Below, in pieces: positions 1-8,134 of a stretch of 64,000 nucleotides of DNA (position 1 is the first letter of the stretch; every line of letters starts with the position of its first letter). The stretch is from an uncultured Blautia sp. (GTDB lineage: Bacteria > Bacillota > Clostridia > Lachnospirales > Lachnospiraceae). The notes under the pieces are model-generated. The model was not told the DNA's origin, ran no database searches, and saw only the letters and a list, made by a program, of their open reading frames with translations. The stretch is taken from contig CAKRPO010000007.1 of NCBI GenBank assembly GCA_934378195.1, forward strand, positions 21,231-85,230, in the 5' to 3' direction. The position numbers were made by a program, and so were the translations under genes.

Positions 1-1
1 A

Positions 2-2245
2 TGCCTGATCCTGATGTTATGTGTATGGATGATGGACCTGGCGGGAATTGCACAGATCAGTGGAAATTCCCTGCCGGCATCTGTACAAAGCTATATAGAA
101 GAGCATTCGGATGCTGTCGTCTGCGGGGAGATACAGCAGTATCAGGCTACGGAATATTCTCTTTCTGTCTATCTCAAACATGTCTTTCTGATCGTCGGAT
201 CAGAACAAATTCCCATAAAAAATTTAAGAGTATTTTTAAAATCGAATAAAGAGCTTCCGATTGGAACTACTGTGAAAATTACAGGAAAACTGGAGGAGGT
301 AACAGGTCCGCGAAATCCAGGAGAATTTGATTCGAGGCAGTATTATGCCTGCCAGAAAATCTATTATTTCATGAAAGACGGTATCGTCCGGGAGTGGAGT
401 GAAGATTATTCGCCATACAGACAGGTTATGTATGAACTTAAGACACGAATGATTCAGATACTGGAACTGGCAGCAGAGGAAGATGCAGGGATCTTTGAGG
501 CGATGCTGCTTGGAGACAAGAGTAACCTGGAAGATGAAATAAGGATTCGTTATCAGATGGCGGGAATCATACATATTCTGGCAATTTCCGGCTTACACAT
601 CAGCGTGATGGGAATCGGATTTTTTGACTTGCTGAAAAAAGCTGGTTTCGGAAATGGAGTTGCAGGACTTCTGGCACTTTCGGTGCTCTTTCAGTATGGA
701 ATCCTTACGGGTGAGGGTGTTTCAACGATGCGTGCAGTCTGTATGTTTCTGCTGGCAGTGGGGGCAAGACTTGCTGGTCGGACGTATGATCTGTTGACGG
801 CTTTGGCAGTGTCGGCAGTTCTTTTGCTTCTGGATGCACCGGCGAATCTGTATAACAGTGGATTCTGGCTGTCGTTTGGGGCGGTAGCAGGTCTGGGAGT
901 GGTGGCACCGGTGCTGTCAGGATATATTAGGACAGAAAATCGTCTGGTTGTATCTGTGGCGAAAACACTGGCAGGTTCACTGGCAGTACAGTTGACAACG
1001 CTTCCAATCATGCTGCGGAGCTACGGGGAGATTTCACTTGCCGGATTTTTTCTGAATCTGCTGGTGCTGCCGACAGTCAGTGTAGTACTGGTCAGTGGAA
1101 TTGCCGCAGTTGTGATCGGGATGCTATCAGCCAGCGCGGCAGTTTATGCAGTTTTACCAGGGAGAGCACTGCTTTTTCTGTATGAGAAGCTTTGCGAAGT
1201 GGCAGCAGAAATTCCGTTTTGCACGTGGATCGCGGGCAGTCCAAAACTGTGGCAGTGTGTGATGTATTATGTGCTGCTGTTTGGCGGGATAGGGATTTTG
1301 TGGCATTATGAAAAGTTATTTAAAAGAGACATTGCCAGGAGCAGAGAAACATCGGGGAAAAACAGGTGTATATTCAGGAGAAAGCGATGGCTTCAGGCAG
1401 TGGCGGCTGGGACTATGATAGTAGTTGGACTGGGAATCCTCATCTATCGTCCAGCCGGAAATCTGCAGATCACATGTCTGGATATTGGGCAGGGAGACTG
1501 TATTTCCATTCAGCTTCCACAGGGACAGAACTTCCTGATCGATGGCGGCAGCAGCAACAAGAAGAATATCACACGTTATCAGATTCTGCCATATCTCAAG
1601 AATCAGGGGATTGGTGTGATTGATGCTATTTTGATTTCACATACGGATAATGACCATATCAGTGGTGTGCTGGAACTGCTTGATTATATGAGGGCGCATC
1701 TTACTTCTGTCAGGGTGAAGAACCTGATCTTACCGGAATGGACACAACCGGACGATGCATATCAGCAATTGGTGGATAAAGCGCAGGCAGCAGGCGTGAA
1801 TGTACAGAAGGGAAGAAAAGGGGAACAGATTGCGCTTGGAAAAGCTTCTCTTCGATTTCTTTCACCAGATAGAGGGACTGCAGGAACAGATGCGAATGAA
1901 GACGGTATGGTCGTGGAACTGGTATATGGCGGTTTTGAAGGGCTGTTTACCGGTGATATCGGGGCAGAAACGGAGAAAAAACTTCTGTCGGAGCTGGAAG
2001 ATGTAGATTTTCTGAAAGTGGGACATCATGGATCGAGGTATTCTACCTGTCAGGAATTCCTGGATGTGGTGCTTCCGGAAGTGGCAGTGATCTCCTGTTC
2101 TGCGACAAATAGCTACGGACATCCGTCGAGCGAAACGATTGAGAGACTGGAAGGTGTCGGAGCAAAGATCTGGTATACGATGAAAGAAGGGGCGGTGACT
2201 ATGACTACAGATGGGAGGACAGTGTGGATGCAGAGGCATTCTTGA
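2..2245 (+). CDS. comEC: ComEC/Rec2 DNA-uptake channel protein, 5' end outside the window
   Basis: ComEC forms the inner-membrane channel that carries single-stranded DNA into the cell during natural transformation. The frame is open to the window edge, so the true start probably lies upstream; from the first ATG (base 14) 743 residues remain. In order I see an N-terminal soluble DUF4131-like region, a polytopic Competence domain (about residues 180-430, with ISGLHISVMG) and a C-terminal metallo-beta-lactamase-like domain beginning near TCLDIGQGDCISIQ, with the metal-binding style motif SHTDNDHISG and later VGHHGSRYST. holA follows after a short gap, the usual order in clostridia. Competence is rarely demonstrated in Lachnospiraceae, so the gene may have another role or be expressed only under special conditions. 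No frame damage is visible. Confidence 0.93.
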   Translation, partial: CLILMLCVWMMDLAGIAQISGNSLPASVQSYIEEHSDAVVCGEIQQYQATEYSLSVYLKHVFLIVGSEQIPIKNLRVFLKSNKELPIGTTVKITGKLEEVTGPRNPGEFDSRQYYACQKIYYFMKDGIVREWSEDYSPYRQVMYELKTRMIQILELAAEEDAGIFEAMLLGDKSNLEDEIRIRYQMAGIIHILAISGLHISVMGIGFFDLLKKAGFGNGVAGLLALSVLFQYGILTGEGVSTMRAVCMFLLAVGARLAGRTYDLLTALAVSAVLLLLDAPANLYNSGFWLSFGAVAGLGVVAPVLSGYIRTENRLVVSVAKTLAGSLAVQLTTLPIMLRSYGEISLAGFFLNLLVLPTVSVVLVSGIAAVVIGMLSASAAVYAVLPGRALLFLYEKLCEVAAEIPFCTWIAGSPKLWQCVMYYVLLFGGIGILWHYEKLFKRDIARSRETSGKNRCIFRRKRWLQAVAAGTMIVVGLGILIYRPAGNLQITCLDIGQGDCISIQLPQGQNFLIDGGSSNKKNITRYQILPYLKNQGIGVIDAILISHTDNDHISGVLELLDYMRAHLTSVRVKNLILPEWTQPDDAYQQLVDKAQAAGVNVQKGRKGEQIALGKASLRFLSPDRGTAGTDANEDGMVVELVYGGFEGLFTGDIGAETEKKLLSELEDVDFLKVGHHGSRYSTCQEFLDVVLPEVAVISCSATNSYGHPSSETIERLEGVGAKIWYTMKEGAVTMTTDGRTVWMQRHS

Positions 2246-2370
2246 TTTATTCGTTGAGAAAAAACAGAAAATCGTCTATACTAAACAGATAGAGAAGACT
2301 TGGTTACTGTTTGCATGAGATCAGACTGTTGCGAATGGAAGCGATATTTTATCAGGAGGTTTCACAGGAA

Positions 2371-3360
2371 TTGAAGAATTTACAGGAAGACATCAAGACA
2401 GGAAATTTCAAAAATGCATATCTTCTGTTCGGTGAGGAGGCATATCTCCGGATTCAGTACAAAGAAAAGCTGATTCATGCATTGAATCCGGATGATGATA
2501 CGATGAATTTCAGCAAATATGAAGGTAAGGGAATTGAGGTACGGGAGATGATCGACCTCTGCGAGACAATGCCCTTTTTTGCGGATCATCGAGTGGTTCT
2601 CGTGGAAAACTCCGGTTTTTTTAAGAATAAATGTGATGAACTTGCGGATTATATGAAAGATCTTCCGGAGTATGTGAGACTTGTTTTTGTGGAAGAGGAA
2701 GTGGACAAGCGAAGCCGTATGTATAAGGCAGTCAAGAGCTGCGGGCGTATTGTGGAGTTTGCAAAGCAGGACGAAAAGACCCTGATGCGATGGGCGGCAG
2801 GTATTCTTGCAAGAGAAGGCCGCAAGATCACGACCAGAGATATGGAGCTTTTTCTGACCAGGACCGGTACAGATATGGGAAATATCCGTATGGAGCTGGA
2901 AAAGCTGATTACGTACACGATGGGACATGATATTGTAACGAGAGAAGATATCGAGGAAATCTGTACGACAAGAACAGAGAATAAGATTTTTGATATGGTG
3001 CGCGCGGTTACGGAACGAAACCAGAGAAGAGCATTGGATCTGTACAATGACCTGCTGACACTGCGTGAGCCGCCAATGAGGATTCTGTTTCTTTTGTCAA
3101 AGCAGTTTCGACAGATGTGCCTGGCGAAAAAAATGGCGGGGGAAGGTGCATCCCAGAATGAAATTTCCGGCAGACTTGGTGTGCCGTCATTTGTGGCGAG
3201 AAATATACTTGCATGTGCGAGGGCTTACAGCGTTGAAGAGCTTGAGCAGGCGGAGGAGGACTTCGTGGATGCAGAGGAGGCCGTAAAGACCGGAAGACTG
3301 CAGGATGTACTAAGTGTGGAATTGTTGATAGTAAAATATAGTACTGAGAGAAATAAATAA
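2371..3360 (+). CDS. holA: DNA polymerase III subunit delta
   Basis: HolA is the clamp-loader subunit that opens the beta sliding clamp at replication forks. I place the start at the TTG at 2371 because an AGGAGG box (2354-2359) lies 11 bases upstream and the protein then begins MKNLQEDIKTG, followed by AYLLFGEEAYLR, the typical start of clostridial HolA. An in-frame ATG-type start further upstream (2311) would add 20 residues without family resemblance. The product is 329 residues, close to the usual 320-345. The P-loop-like region is degenerate, as is normal for delta, and the C-terminal collar domain contains the LLSKQFRQM region. It follows comEC and ends at a long hairpin. Confidence 0.93.
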   Translation: MKNLQEDIKTGNFKNAYLLFGEEAYLRIQYKEKLIHALNPDDDTMNFSKYEGKGIEVREMIDLCETMPFFADHRVVLVENSGFFKNKCDELADYMKDLPEYVRLVFVEEEVDKRSRMYKAVKSCGRIVEFAKQDEKTLMRWAAGILAREGRKITTRDMELFLTRTGTDMGNIRMELEKLITYTMGHDIVTREDIEEICTTRTENKIFDMVRAVTERNQRRALDLYNDLLTLREPPMRILFLLSKQFRQMCLAKKMAGEGASQNEISGRLGVPSFVARNILACARAYSVEELEQAEEDFVDAEEAVKTGRLQDVLSVELLIVKYSTERNK

Positions 3361-3402
3361 AGAATGTAACAGGTGAATTAAAATATTGTACCCGGAAAGT
3401 TT

Positions 3403-3485
3403 AAAAATCCCGAACAACTATACTACCTGCAAGCAGTTTCGATATCTGCAAAGGCTTGCGAGCAGTATAGTTGTTGGGATTTTTA
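3403..3485 (+). terminator. Long hairpin with T-run after holA
   Basis: Outer arms AAAAATCCC and GGGATTTTT flank the perfect 12-base arms AACAACTATACT / AGTATAGTTGTT, then after a 4-base internal loop GCAAGC / GCTTGC close around a 19-base loop. The right arm runs into TTTTT. It fits a rho-independent terminator for comEC-holA, but it is much longer than usual, so a small mobile or regulatory repeat is also possible. The rest of 3361-3640 is AT-rich and holds no gene I can support. Confidence 0.7.
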
Positions 3486-3642
3486 TGAATGGTTTTAATA
3501 GTTGGATAGACACCTTAGAAATTCTAAGTTCTGAAGCTGTTTCATACTCCTATATTTTCTCTAGCCGTGAATTAAGTAAATATAAAGCGGCTATTCTGGC
3601 ATATCTTTACACCAAATCAATATTTCTTTACACCAATATACA

Positions 3643-3660
3643 TAGGTGTCTTGACACCTA
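3643..3660 (+). promoter_or_regulatory. Probable NiaR operator of the nad operon
   Basis: Perfect palindrome TAGGTGTC-tt-GACACCTA. It overlaps the -35 box of the nadB promoter, and the operon encodes the NAD repressor NiaR, whose sites in Firmicutes are palindromic with a GACACC-type half site as I recall. Extra half-site-like sequences lie upstream: GACACC at 3509-3514 and a direct repeat TCTTTACACCAA at 3604-3615 and 3625-3636, 21 bases apart. Confidence 0.75.
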
Positions 3661-3679
3661 ACATGTCGGGTAGTATAAT
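3651..3679 (+). promoter_or_regulatory. Sigma-A promoter of nadB-nadC-niaR-nadA
   Basis: Consensus -35 TTGACA (3651-3656) and -10 TATAAT (3674-3679) separated by 17 bases. The right half of the NiaR-type palindrome contains the -35 box, so a bound repressor would exclude RNA polymerase. Confidence 0.85.
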
Positions 3680-3750
3680 CACAAATCAGAAAACACAAAA
3701 ATACAAAACCCAACAGAAAATCCGGCACAAACCGGTATGAGGAAACAAAA

Positions 3751-5040
3751 ATGAAAGAAAATTACGACGTCATTATCGTAGGAACAGGAGCCGCAGGTCT
3801 CTACTGTGCCCTGAACCTGCCATCCAGAATGAAAGTACTCATGCTCACCAAACAGCAGGCAGATCAGTCAGACTCCTTCCTGGCACAGGGCGGCATCTGC
3901 ATGCTCAGAGGCGAAGAAGATTATAACGACTATTTCGAAGACACCATGCGCGCAGGCCATTACGAAAATGACGCAAAGGCAGTCGAGCTGATGATTCGAA
4001 GCTCCAACAGCATTATTCGCGATCTTTTACAGAGAAATGTTACATTCGAACGAACAGAGACAGGAGAGCTGGACTTTACCAGAGAAGGGGCACATTCCCA
4101 GCCACGAATCCTTTTTTACGAAGATATCACAGGTAAACAGATCACCCAGACACTTTTGAATCAGGCACTGACAAGAGACAACATTGAAATCTGTGAATAT
4201 ATGACCATGGTTGACATTATTTCAAAAGATAACATCTGCGGTGGTGTCATCATCATGGACGAGAAGAACGAAGTATATCCGGTCAGAGCACCATATGTTG
4301 TTCTGGCATGTGGCGGACTTGGCGGTCTCTACAAAAATTCCACCAACTTCCCTCATATTGCAGGTGACGGACTTGGAATTGCCATGAAACACCAGGTAGT
4401 ACTGGAACATCTGGATTACATACAGATTCATCCGACAACCCTTTATTCACACAAACCAGGACGTCGTTTCCTGATCTCTGAATCTGTCAGAGGAGAGGGC
4501 GCGCTTCTGTACGATAAGAATGGACAGCGTTTTACCAATGAATTGCAGCCGCGAGACCTGCTCAGTCAGGCAATCTTTGCACAGATGGAAAAGGACGGTA
4601 CCGATTTTGTATGGGAAGATATGCGACCATTGGGAGAAGAAACAATCATGAAACATTTCCCGAATATTTTCCAAAGATGCGTGGAAGAAGGATTTGACCC
4701 GCGTAAAGAGCCGATTCCGGTTGTTCCGGCGCAGCATTATTTTATGGGCGGAATCAAAGTTGACCTTGGAAGCCGTACTTCTATGAAAGGTCTGTATGCC
4801 TGCGGTGAGACAAGCTGTAATGGTGTACATGGCAAAAACCGCCTTGCCAGCAACTCACTTCTTGAATCTCTGGTCTTTGCAAGACGCGCTGCAGATGATA
4901 TGATATTTGGAAGAAAACCAGACCCGTGCAGACCGGGTACCATAGATCTGAAACCATATGAAGACAGAGAAGCAGTATTGAATGTTTACCATGAAATGGT
5001 TTTAAATGAAATCGAAAGGATGAAGAAGAGTCATGAATGA
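3751..5040 (+). CDS. nadB: L-aspartate oxidase
   Basis: NadB oxidises L-aspartate to iminoaspartate with FAD, the first step of de novo NAD synthesis. The 429-residue protein starts with the FAD-binding motif IIVGTGAAGLYCAL, has the flavoprotein stretch SDSFLAQGGI, the active-site region HPTTLY and SESVRGEGALLYD, and the C-terminal FAD motif NRLASNSLLESLVF. It lacks the roughly 100-residue C-terminal helical domain of E. coli NadB (about 540 residues), as is common in clostridia. It is the first gene of an operon and overlaps nadC by 8 bases. The first third uses many C-ending codons (GAC, ATC, TTC, CTC), unlike the rest of the operon. A fumarate-reductase paralogue is the alternative, but the context settles it. 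Confidence 0.94.
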   Translation: MKENYDVIIVGTGAAGLYCALNLPSRMKVLMLTKQQADQSDSFLAQGGICMLRGEEDYNDYFEDTMRAGHYENDAKAVELMIRSSNSIIRDLLQRNVTFERTETGELDFTREGAHSQPRILFYEDITGKQITQTLLNQALTRDNIEICEYMTMVDIISKDNICGGVIIMDEKNEVYPVRAPYVVLACGGLGGLYKNSTNFPHIAGDGLGIAMKHQVVLEHLDYIQIHPTTLYSHKPGRRFLISESVRGEGALLYDKNGQRFTNELQPRDLLSQAIFAQMEKDGTDFVWEDMRPLGEETIMKHFPNIFQRCVEEGFDPRKEPIPVVPAQHYFMGGIKVDLGSRTSMKGLYACGETSCNGVHGKNRLASNSLLESLVFARRAADDMIFGRKPDPCRPGTIDLKPYEDREAVLNVYHEMVLNEIERMKKSHE

Positions 5041-5884
5041 AATTACAATGAAGATGCAGGCTGATCAGCTGATCCGTATGGCACTGCAGGAAGATATCAC
5101 AAGCGAGGACGTTTCCACAAACGCAGTTATGCCAACCGCAACCAAAGGAACTGTAGACCTGATAGCCAAAGAGGACGGTGTGGTTGCCGGACTTGATATT
5201 TATGCGAGAGTATTTACGATCCTGGATGAGAAAACAGAGATTGATTTTCATTGCAAGGATGGAGATGAAGTAAAAAAAGGTGAACTGATGGCAACTGTAA
5301 CAGGTGACATTCGTGTCCTTCTTTCCGGAGAACGTGTGGCACTGAATTACCTGCAGAGAATGAGTGGTATTGCAACCTACACCAGACAGGTTGCAAAACT
5401 TCTGGAAGGCAGCAACGTGACACTTCTGGATACCCGTAAGACAACTCCAAACTGTCGTGTATTTGAGAAATATGCTGTAAGAGTCGGTGGCGGATGTAAC
5501 CACAGATACAATCTTTCTGATGGTGTCCTGCTGAAAGATAATCATATCGGAGCAGCTGGAAGTGTTACTAAAGCTGTACAGATGGCAAAAGCATACGCGC
5601 CTTTTGTACGTAAGATTGAAATTGAAGTAGAGACACTGGAGCAGGTCAAAGAAGCCGTAGAAGCCGGTGCGGATATCATCATGTTGGATAATATGACACC
5701 GGAAGTGATGAAACAGGCAGTGGAACTGATCGATGGAAGAGCACAGACAGAATGTTCCGGCAACATCACAAAAGAAAATATTCAGAAGATATGTGAGATC
5801 GGCGTTGATTTTGTTTCCAGCGGAGCACTGACCCATTCCGCACCAATCCTTGATATTTCTATGAAAAACCTTCATGCATTATAA
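5033..5884 (+). CDS. nadC: Nicotinate-nucleotide pyrophosphorylase (quinolinate phosphoribosyltransferase)
   Basis: NadC converts quinolinate and PRPP to nicotinate mononucleotide. The 283-residue protein has the family hallmarks LLDTRKTTPN, GGGCNHRYNLSDG and LLKDNHI, followed by the TIM-barrel C-terminus with IMLDNMTPE and VDFVSSGALTHS. Length is normal for the family (280-300). The start codon lies inside the end of nadB (8-base overlap), implying translational coupling, and niaR begins 12 bases after its stop. Confidence 0.96.
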   Translation: MNEITMKMQADQLIRMALQEDITSEDVSTNAVMPTATKGTVDLIAKEDGVVAGLDIYARVFTILDEKTEIDFHCKDGDEVKKGELMATVTGDIRVLLSGERVALNYLQRMSGIATYTRQVAKLLEGSNVTLLDTRKTTPNCRVFEKYAVRVGGGCNHRYNLSDGVLLKDNHIGAAGSVTKAVQMAKAYAPFVRKIEIEVETLEQVKEAVEAGADIIMLDNMTPEVMKQAVELIDGRAQTECSGNITKENIQKICEIGVDFVSSGALTHSAPILDISMKNLHAL

Positions 5885-5896
5885 GGAGAAACACCT

Positions 5897-6448
5897 ATGA
5901 ATACAGGAGAAAGACGGAGAGAAATCTTAAGAATCCTGAAACAGACAGATACACCTGTGGCGGCGAGAGAACTGGCTGGAAGATTTGGTGTCAGCCGTCA
6001 GGTGATCGTGCAGGATCTTGCAGTGATCCGTGCGTCAACACCAGGGATACTTTCCACTACAAAAGGATATGTCATGCAGCAGGACAGCAGCTGTACCCGC
6101 GAATTTAAGATGCGTCACAGCCAGGATAAGGCGGCAGAAGAACTGAATCTGATCGTGGACTGTGGAGGACATGTCAAGAATATCAGTATCAGTCACAGGG
6201 TTTACGGGCGTGTCAGCGCGGAGATGGATATCCGCTCCAGACAGGATGTAAATGAATTTATTGAAGCATTGCAGAACAGCCACTCCACTGTATTGAGCAA
6301 TGCAACCTCGGGTTATCATTATCATCTGATCGAGGCTGCAAATGAAGAACGACTGGAGCTGATTGGGGAACAACTGAAAAAAGCAGGATTTCTGGCTCCG
6401 CTTCAGCCATGGGAACAGATTACGGAGAAAGGAAATATTAAATTATGA
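5897..6448 (+). CDS. niaR: NiaR-type repressor of NAD biosynthesis (HTH + 3H domain)
   Basis: The 183-residue protein has an N-terminal winged helix (RREILRILKQ, then ELAGRFGVSRQVIVQDLAVIR) and a C-terminal 3H domain. Candidate metal ligands H74, E82, H141 and H143 are spaced as I recall from the Thermotoga maritima homologue. NiaR (YrxA) represses NAD synthesis and niacin uptake when nicotinic acid is plentiful. The gene lies between nadC and nadA and its stop overlaps the nadA start by 4 bases, so it should repress its own operon through the palindrome at 3643-3660. An AAGGAG ribosome site precedes the ATG. Confidence 0.93.
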   Translation: MNTGERRREILRILKQTDTPVAARELAGRFGVSRQVIVQDLAVIRASTPGILSTTKGYVMQQDSSCTREFKMRHSQDKAAEELNLIVDCGGHVKNISISHRVYGRVSAEMDIRSRQDVNEFIEALQNSHSTVLSNATSGYHYHLIEAANEERLELIGEQLKKAGFLAPLQPWEQITEKGNIKL

Positions 6449-7362
6449 CAATACAGGAACTTCAGCAGGAGATCCTGCGAATGAAAAAAGAACAGGATGT
6501 ATGTATTCTGGCCCATGCTTATCAGGGACAGGAAATCCTGGAAGTTGCAGATTATATGGGAGATTCTTATGGACTGAGCGTGCAGGCATCCAAGAGTAAC
6601 TGCAGGGGCGTGATCATGTGCGGTGTACGTTTCATGGCAGAGACCTGCAAAGTTTTAAGTCCGGAAAAGAAAGTCTGGCTTGCCAATCCGACAGCCGGAT
6701 GTCCAATGGCAGAGCAGCTGGACCTGGAGAGTCTGCGCAAATTAAAAGCAGAGCACCCGGGATATGCGGTTGTTGCTTATATCAATACTACATCAGAATT
6801 AAAGACAGAATGTGATGTCTGCGTGACATCTTCTTCAGCAGTAGAAATCTGCAGTAAACTGGAAAACGATAAGATTCTGTTTATTCCGGATCCGAACCTG
6901 GGACGTTTTGTCGCAGAGAAACTTCCGGAAAAAGAATTTGCTTTCTATAAAGGCGGATGTCCAAGACATATCATTATGAGTGCCAAAGATGTAGAAAAAG
7001 CCAAACAGGCACACCCGAATGCTCTGCTTCTGGTTCACCCGGAATGTCGTCAGGAAGTCGTAGAACTGGCTGACTATGTCGGATCTACAACCGGAATCAT
7101 GGAATACGCAAAGAAATCTCCGAACAAAGAATTTATCATCGGAACAGAGAACAGCATCGTAGAGCATTTGCAGTTTGAATGTCCGGACAAACAGTTCTAT
7201 CCGCTGTCTGTCATGTTGACCTGTATGAATATGAAGATCACAACACTGATGGATATCTACAACTGCCTGAAAGGAACAGGCGGAGAAGTGATCGAACTTC
7301 CGGAGAATGTCATGGAAGGCGCCGGACGCTGCATTCACCGTATGGTGGAACTTGGAGGCTGA
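6445..7362 (+). CDS. nadA: Quinolinate synthase
   Basis: NadA condenses iminoaspartate (from NadB) with dihydroxyacetone phosphate to quinolinate using a [4Fe-4S] cluster. The 305-residue protein matches the short NadA type. Likely cluster cysteines lie in VIMCGVRFMAE, GGCPRH and MLTCMNMK. Substrate-binding motifs HAYQ near the N-terminus and VHPEC are present. The ATG overlaps the niaR stop (ATGA), so it is co-translated with the rest of the operon. Two hairpins follow the stop. Confidence 0.96.
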   Translation: MTIQELQQEILRMKKEQDVCILAHAYQGQEILEVADYMGDSYGLSVQASKSNCRGVIMCGVRFMAETCKVLSPEKKVWLANPTAGCPMAEQLDLESLRKLKAEHPGYAVVAYINTTSELKTECDVCVTSSSAVEICSKLENDKILFIPDPNLGRFVAEKLPEKEFAFYKGGCPRHIIMSAKDVEKAKQAHPNALLLVHPECRQEVVELADYVGSTTGIMEYAKKSPNKEFIIGTENSIVEHLQFECPDKQFYPLSVMLTCMNMKITTLMDIYNCLKGTGGEVIELPENVMEGAGRCIHRMVELGG

Positions 7363-7378
7363 GAGAGAAAATAAAGAT

Positions 7379-7410
7379 AATGACCGGGATTCGAAAGAGT
7401 CCCGGTCATT
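7379..7410 (+). terminator. GC-rich hairpin after nadA
   Basis: Perfect 11-base arms AATGACCGGGA / TCCCGGTCATT separated by 10 bases, 16 bases after the nadA stop. There is no long T-run directly behind it; it may act together with the next hairpin. Confidence 0.6.
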
Positions 7411-7421
7411 CAAGAATACAA

Positions 7422-7457
7422 AAAAAGACAGTCACTGACGGTTGTGACTGTCTTTTT
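7422..7457. terminator. Bidirectional terminator between nadA and rpsT
   Basis: Arms AAAAAGACAGTCAC / GTGACTGTCTTTTT (14 bases, perfect) with an 8-base loop. T-runs follow the stem on both strands, fitting the convergent genes nadA (+) and rpsT (-). Confidence 0.88.
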
Positions 7458-7495
7458 AATTATAAGCTTATAATTAAAAATGTATGTTTCCTGAA

Positions 7496-7759
7496 TTAGC
7501 CAATGCTGTTGACAGCTTTAGACAGACGGGAAATCTTTCTTGCACAGTTGTTTTTGTGATAAACACCTTTAGATGTTGCTTTGCTGATTGTAGAGATAGC
7601 CTCTGTAAGAGCAGCCTGTGCAGCAGCTTTATCGTTTTTCTGAACTGCAGTTTCTACTTTTTTGATGGAAGTTTTAACAGCAGAACGGATAGATTTGTTT
7701 CTAGCAGCTTTAGTTCTGTTTACTAAAATTCTTTTCTTTGCAGATTTGATGTTAGCCAA
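7496..7759 (-). CDS. rpsT: 30S ribosomal protein S20
   Basis: S20 binds 16S rRNA in the small subunit. The 87-residue product begins (M)ANIKSAKKRILVN and is rich in Lys, Arg and Ala as expected. I start it at the TTG whose complement is 7757-7759, because GGAGGT lies 6 bases upstream and this gives the universal S20 N-terminus; an in-frame ATG further upstream would add 25 unrelated residues. TTG is a weak start codon and is used by some bacteria for S20, consistent with translational control. It is a monocistronic gene, convergent with nadA. Confidence 0.96.
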   Translation of the reverse strand: MANIKSAKKRILVNRTKAARNKSIRSAVKTSIKKVETAVQKNDKAAAQAALTEAISTISKATSKGVYHKNNCARKISRLSKAVNSIG

Positions 7760-7842
7760 TTGGTACACCTCCATTTCAGATTTATAATAATGTGTCGTTG
7801 TTACAGAAACAGACACGGGCGCTTCTGTAAACATGCTTATAT

Positions 7843-7871
7843 ATATTATTATATTTGTCTGTGATTGTCAA
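7843..7871 (-). promoter_or_regulatory. rpsT promoter and leader hairpin
   Basis: On the minus strand TTGACA (complement of 7866-7871) and TAATAT (complement of 7843-7848) are 17 bases apart. The leader between it and the start codon carries an 8-base inverted repeat, TTACAGAA (7801-7808) / TTCTGTAA (7823-7830), which could be a regulatory hairpin for S20 translation. Confidence 0.75.
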
Positions 7872-7911
7872 GAGAAAATTGCAGAAATATTACAGGAAAT
7901 GTAAAAAAATA

Positions 7912-7959
7912 GTTACTGTTCACTCCGTTCACAGCGGAATATTACCTGTGAACAGTAAC
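7912..7959. repeat. Inverted repeat of the dispersed GTGAACAGTAAC family
   Basis: Perfect 12-base arms GTTACTGTTCAC (7912-7923) and GTGAACAGTAAC (7948-7959). The left half extends to CTCCGTTCACAG, which recurs in inverted orientation at 54367-54390. The intergenic stretch 7760-8134 otherwise holds the rpsT promoter and AT-rich sequence with no supported gene. Confidence 0.7.
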
Positions 7960-8134
7960 AAAAATATAATTATTATTTTCACTTATAAGTAATATTTTAT
8001 CCTGTATCTTCCATACATAATATTTTTCTGATCTGCAGAAATTAATGATAAGAAACAACGTAAAAAAAGAATAATTTGAATTTTTACAGATGATATGCAG
8101 AGACAAAAGATTCAGAGGAGCAGGAGGGTACGAA

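Noticed and set aside
1..249. An 82-residue open frame at the left edge
   Set aside because: It is a shifted frame of comEC, whose own frame is continuous and shows family motifs.
3386..3661. A 91-residue open frame between holA and nadB
   Set aside because: It spans the holA hairpin and the NiaR palindrome, has no ribosome site and no family resemblance; the sequence is explained by the regulatory elements.
3751..5040. Truncated nadB
   Set aside because: The protein is shorter than in E. coli, but clostridial NadB commonly lacks the C-terminal helical domain, and the operon overlap with nadC argues for an intact gene.
4781..5875. A 364-residue minus-strand open frame opposite nadC
   Set aside because: It is rich in Cys, His and Phe, as expected for a shadow of nadC, and lacks a ribosome site.
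8016..8022. CATAATA as a sigma-G -10 box for gpr
   Set aside because: It matches the -10 pattern, but no GMATA-type -35 lies at 17-18 bases, so I do not call a promoter.
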